Below, one piece after another: positions 6,009 to 8,000 of a stretch of DNA of 8,000 bases (its first letter is position 1; each line of letters opens with the position of its first letter). The stretch is from positions 1 through 8,000 of the forward strand of contig CAMYYQ010000032.1 of assembly GCA_947303535.1 (NCBI GenBank), written 5' to 3'. This DNA comes from an uncultured Ruminococcus sp. Lineage in GTDB: Bacteria; Bacillota_A; Clostridia; Oscillospirales; Ruminococcaceae. The notes beneath the pieces are model-generated. The model did not search any database, was not told where the DNA came from, and saw only the letters and a program-made list of their open reading frames with translations. The position numbers were made by a program, and so were the translations under genes.

Positions 6009-6014
6009 AGGAGG
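6009..6014 (+). promoter_or_regulatory. Ribosome binding site deciding the start of the M16C protease
   Basis: A consensus AGGAGG is followed by tandem ATG codons at 6018 and 6021. Spacing is 3 bases to the first and 6 to the second, so 6021 is the better placed start; the two differ by one Met. Confidence 0.8.
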
Positions 6015-6020
6015 CAAATG

Positions 6021-8000
6021 ATGCAAATTAACGATAATATTCACGGCTTTACCGTAACAAGAACAGTTCCCGCTCCGAACAGCGGTTCGGAACTTATAGA
6101 AATGAAGCACGACAAAACAGGTGCAAAACTCATCTGGCTCAAAAACGACGGTGAAAACAAGCTTTTCTCCATAGGATTCAGAACTCCGCCTACAGACGAT
6201 ACGGGTATATTCCATATCCTTGAACACTCAGTACTTGGCGGTTCAAAGAAATATCCTGTAAAAGAACCATTCCTTGAGCTTATGAAAGGTACTATGAACA
6301 CCTTCCTTAACGCAATGACCTATCCCGATAAGACCATTTTCCCTGTATCGAGCCGAAATGATACGGATTTCATGAATCTTACCAAGGTATATCTTGACGC
6401 AGTATTTGACCCTGCTATCTATTACAACCCCAATATCTTCTATCAGGAGGGCTGGCACATCGAAATGCGCAGCAAGTCCGACAAGCCTGTATACAAGGGA
6501 GTTGTATTCAACGAGATGAAGGGTGCTATGGCATCTATATACAGCCGTATCGAGACCGAGCTGATGAACGTGCTCTTCCCTGACACCTGCTATCGCTTCG
6601 AGTCAGGCGGACTTCCCGAGCATATCACAGACCTTACATACGAACAGTTCATCGAGGGGCACAGAAAATACTATCACCCTTCAAATTCATACATATTCCT
6701 TGATGGTCCCGTAGATATCGACAATGTTCTCAAACTTATCGACGGCGAATACCTCAGCCGCTTCGACAAGCGCGAAGCAGATACGGAAATACCTTTCCAG
6801 AAGACCATAGCACCTACAGTCAAGAAGTGCTATTACGAGATATCACAGGACGAGGACGATAAAAAACACACCTACCTCATAACAGGAAAGGTAGTCGGAA
6901 GCTGGGAAGAACGCGAAAAGATAACAGCTGCCTCCATACTCGCAGAAGCACTTACAGGCTCAAATGACGCTCCTCTCAAGAGAGCTATCCTTGATACAGA
7001 GCTTTGCCTTGATGCATCTCTCGAAGTAAGTGACGGCGTTCTTCAGCCTTTCGGCTTCCTTTGCATCAGCAATACAGATATCGAGAGCTGTGAAAAGCTT
7101 AAAGAGACCGTAAGAGATACTGTTTCAAAGCTTTGCAGAGACGGCATCGACCGTGAGCTTCTCAAAGCAGCAATAAACCGCCTTGAATTCAAGTTCCGCG
7201 CAGGAAAAGAACCAAGAGGTCTTACACGCAATACCGATGTACTTTCAGCATGGCTCTACGGCGGCGATCCCCTCTGCTACCTTGAACTCGGTGAAGTCTA
7301 CGACTCGCTCAGAAGCAAGCTCGACACCGATTATTTTGAAAAACTCCTTCAGGAATGGCTCCTTGACGAAAACGGTAAGGCTGAGTTGTATATGCTCCCG
7401 TCACGCACATACGGCGAAGAGCAGAAAGCTGCCGAAGAAAAGCGCCTTTCAGATGTAATGAACAGTCTTGCCTGCGAAGAAATAGATGTTATCATCGAGC
7501 AGAACAAAAAGCTTGACAGCTGGCAGCAGTCTGTAGATACTCCCGAACAGCTGGCAACCATGCCTCATCTTGCACTTTCCGAAGTAAGCGACAGACCACT
7601 GGCATTTGAAACAAATGAGACAAAATGCAATGGCGTTACAGTTCTGCGCCACCCTGCTTCCGATAAGGGCATAGCCGCAGTAAATCTTTACTTTTCACTT
7701 GCAGACTGTACAGAACAGGAGCTTTCAGCCGCTGCTGCAATGTGTGAGCTTTACGGTTCTCTTGCAACTTCCCAAAGCTCTGCTGCTGAAATACAGCGCA
7801 GAGTAACAGGTCTCCTCGGAAGCATCTCCTACAATGTGAATGTATTCTCGCAAAAGGGCATAAAGGATAAGTGCAAGCCTTTCATCTCTGTTAAGGCTCG
7901 TTTCCTTGAAAAGAATACTGATGAAGCACTTTCTCTCATCAGCGAGATAATAACAGACACTCAGTTCAGCGATAATGCAGCAATATGCGAGATCTTAAAG
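6021..8000 (+). CDS. M16C family zinc metalloprotease (PreP/Cym1-like, insulinase superfamily), partial
   Basis: The frame is open for 660 codons from the ATG at 6021 to the right edge. Family members are about 970 residues, so roughly the last third is missing. The inverted zinc motif HxxEH is intact as HILEH at residues 65-69: two His bind zinc and the Glu is the general base. It is followed by the M16C signature GGSKKYPVKEPF (73-84) and LMKGTMNTFLNAMTYPDKT (87-105). The third zinc ligand is probably Glu165 in VVFNEMKG. QEGWH at 142-146 is also typical. The N-terminal half carries the active site. A charged segment (about 455-500) links to the second half, which begins before the cut. Relatives degrade peptides inside a closed chamber; in bacteria the protein is probably cytoplasmic, as no signal peptide is seen, and turns over peptides. 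The substrate is unknown. It has its own promoter and is not part of the pheST unit. Confidence 0.95.
   Translation, partial: MQINDNIHGFTVTRTVPAPNSGSELIEMKHDKTGAKLIWLKNDGENKLFSIGFRTPPTDDTGIFHILEHSVLGGSKKYPVKEPFLELMKGTMNTFLNAMTYPDKTIFPVSSRNDTDFMNLTKVYLDAVFDPAIYYNPNIFYQEGWHIEMRSKSDKPVYKGVVFNEMKGAMASIYSRIETELMNVLFPDTCYRFESGGLPEHITDLTYEQFIEGHRKYYHPSNSYIFLDGPVDIDNVLKLIDGEYLSRFDKREADTEIPFQKTIAPTVKKCYYEISQDEDDKKHTYLITGKVVGSWEEREKITAASILAEALTGSNDAPLKRAILDTELCLDASLEVSDGVLQPFGFLCISNTDIESCEKLKETVRDTVSKLCRDGIDRELLKAAINRLEFKFRAGKEPRGLTRNTDVLSAWLYGGDPLCYLELGEVYDSLRSKLDTDYFEKLLQEWLLDENGKAELYMLPSRTYGEEQKAAEEKRLSDVMNSLACEEIDVIIEQNKKLDSWQQSVDTPEQLATMPHLALSEVSDRPLAFETNETKCNGVTVLRHPASDKGIAAVNLYFSLADCTEQELSAAAAMCELYGSLATSQSSAAEIQRRVTGLLGSISYNVNVFSQKGIKDKCKPFISVKARFLEKNTDEALSLISEIITDTQFSDNAAICEILK

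Noticed and set aside
7183..7458. A 91-codon plus-strand open frame within the protease gene
   Set aside because: It is in a different frame inside the intact M16C coding sequence, with low-complexity Ser-rich translation and no start signals.

Overview
The window looks like a chromosomal stretch of a low-to-moderate GC Gram-positive anaerobe of the Clostridia, most plausibly a Ruminococcus-like member of the Oscillospiraceae. The reasons are a phenylalanyl T-box leader ahead of pheS-pheT, strong GGAGG-type ribosome binding sites, sigma-A-like promoters with 17-bp spacers, and the character of the proteins. The genus is inferred from general resemblance and was not tested by a search.

Layout. 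(1) Positions 1-1708 hold a minus-strand two-gene unit. A 174-residue protein with two membrane segments (resembling the DUF6106 family) comes first, followed 14 bases later by a polytopic GT-C-type membrane glycosyltransferase that runs off the left edge of the window. (2) Positions 1709-2295 form a 587-bp gene-free stretch. It holds two divergent promoters, a series of phased T/A tracts, a complete phenylalanine T-box leader with mutually exclusive antiterminator and terminator, and then an inverted-repeat element built from 7-bp units, placed between the T-box terminator and the pheS ribosome binding site. (3) Positions 2296-5856 hold pheS and pheT, the two subunits of phenylalanyl-tRNA synthetase. 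A 75-bp spacer between them carries a solo copy of the same 7-bp-unit repeat. A strong intrinsic terminator follows pheT. (4) From about 5960 there is a new promoter with a palindrome over its -10 box, followed by an M16C (PreP/Cym1-like) zinc metalloprotease gene that runs off the right edge.

How the parts work together. Uncharged tRNA-Phe should stabilise the T-box antiterminator and let RNA polymerase read into pheST, so synthetase is made when phenylalanine charging is low. The protease has its own promoter behind the pheT terminator and appears to be an independent unit. The left-hand pair is transcribed away from pheST from its own promoter.

The gene content is ordinary, and I do not see a new defence system, mobile gene cassette or CRISPR array. 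The least explained structure is the heptanucleotide inverted-repeat element and its solo relative inside the pheST transcription unit.
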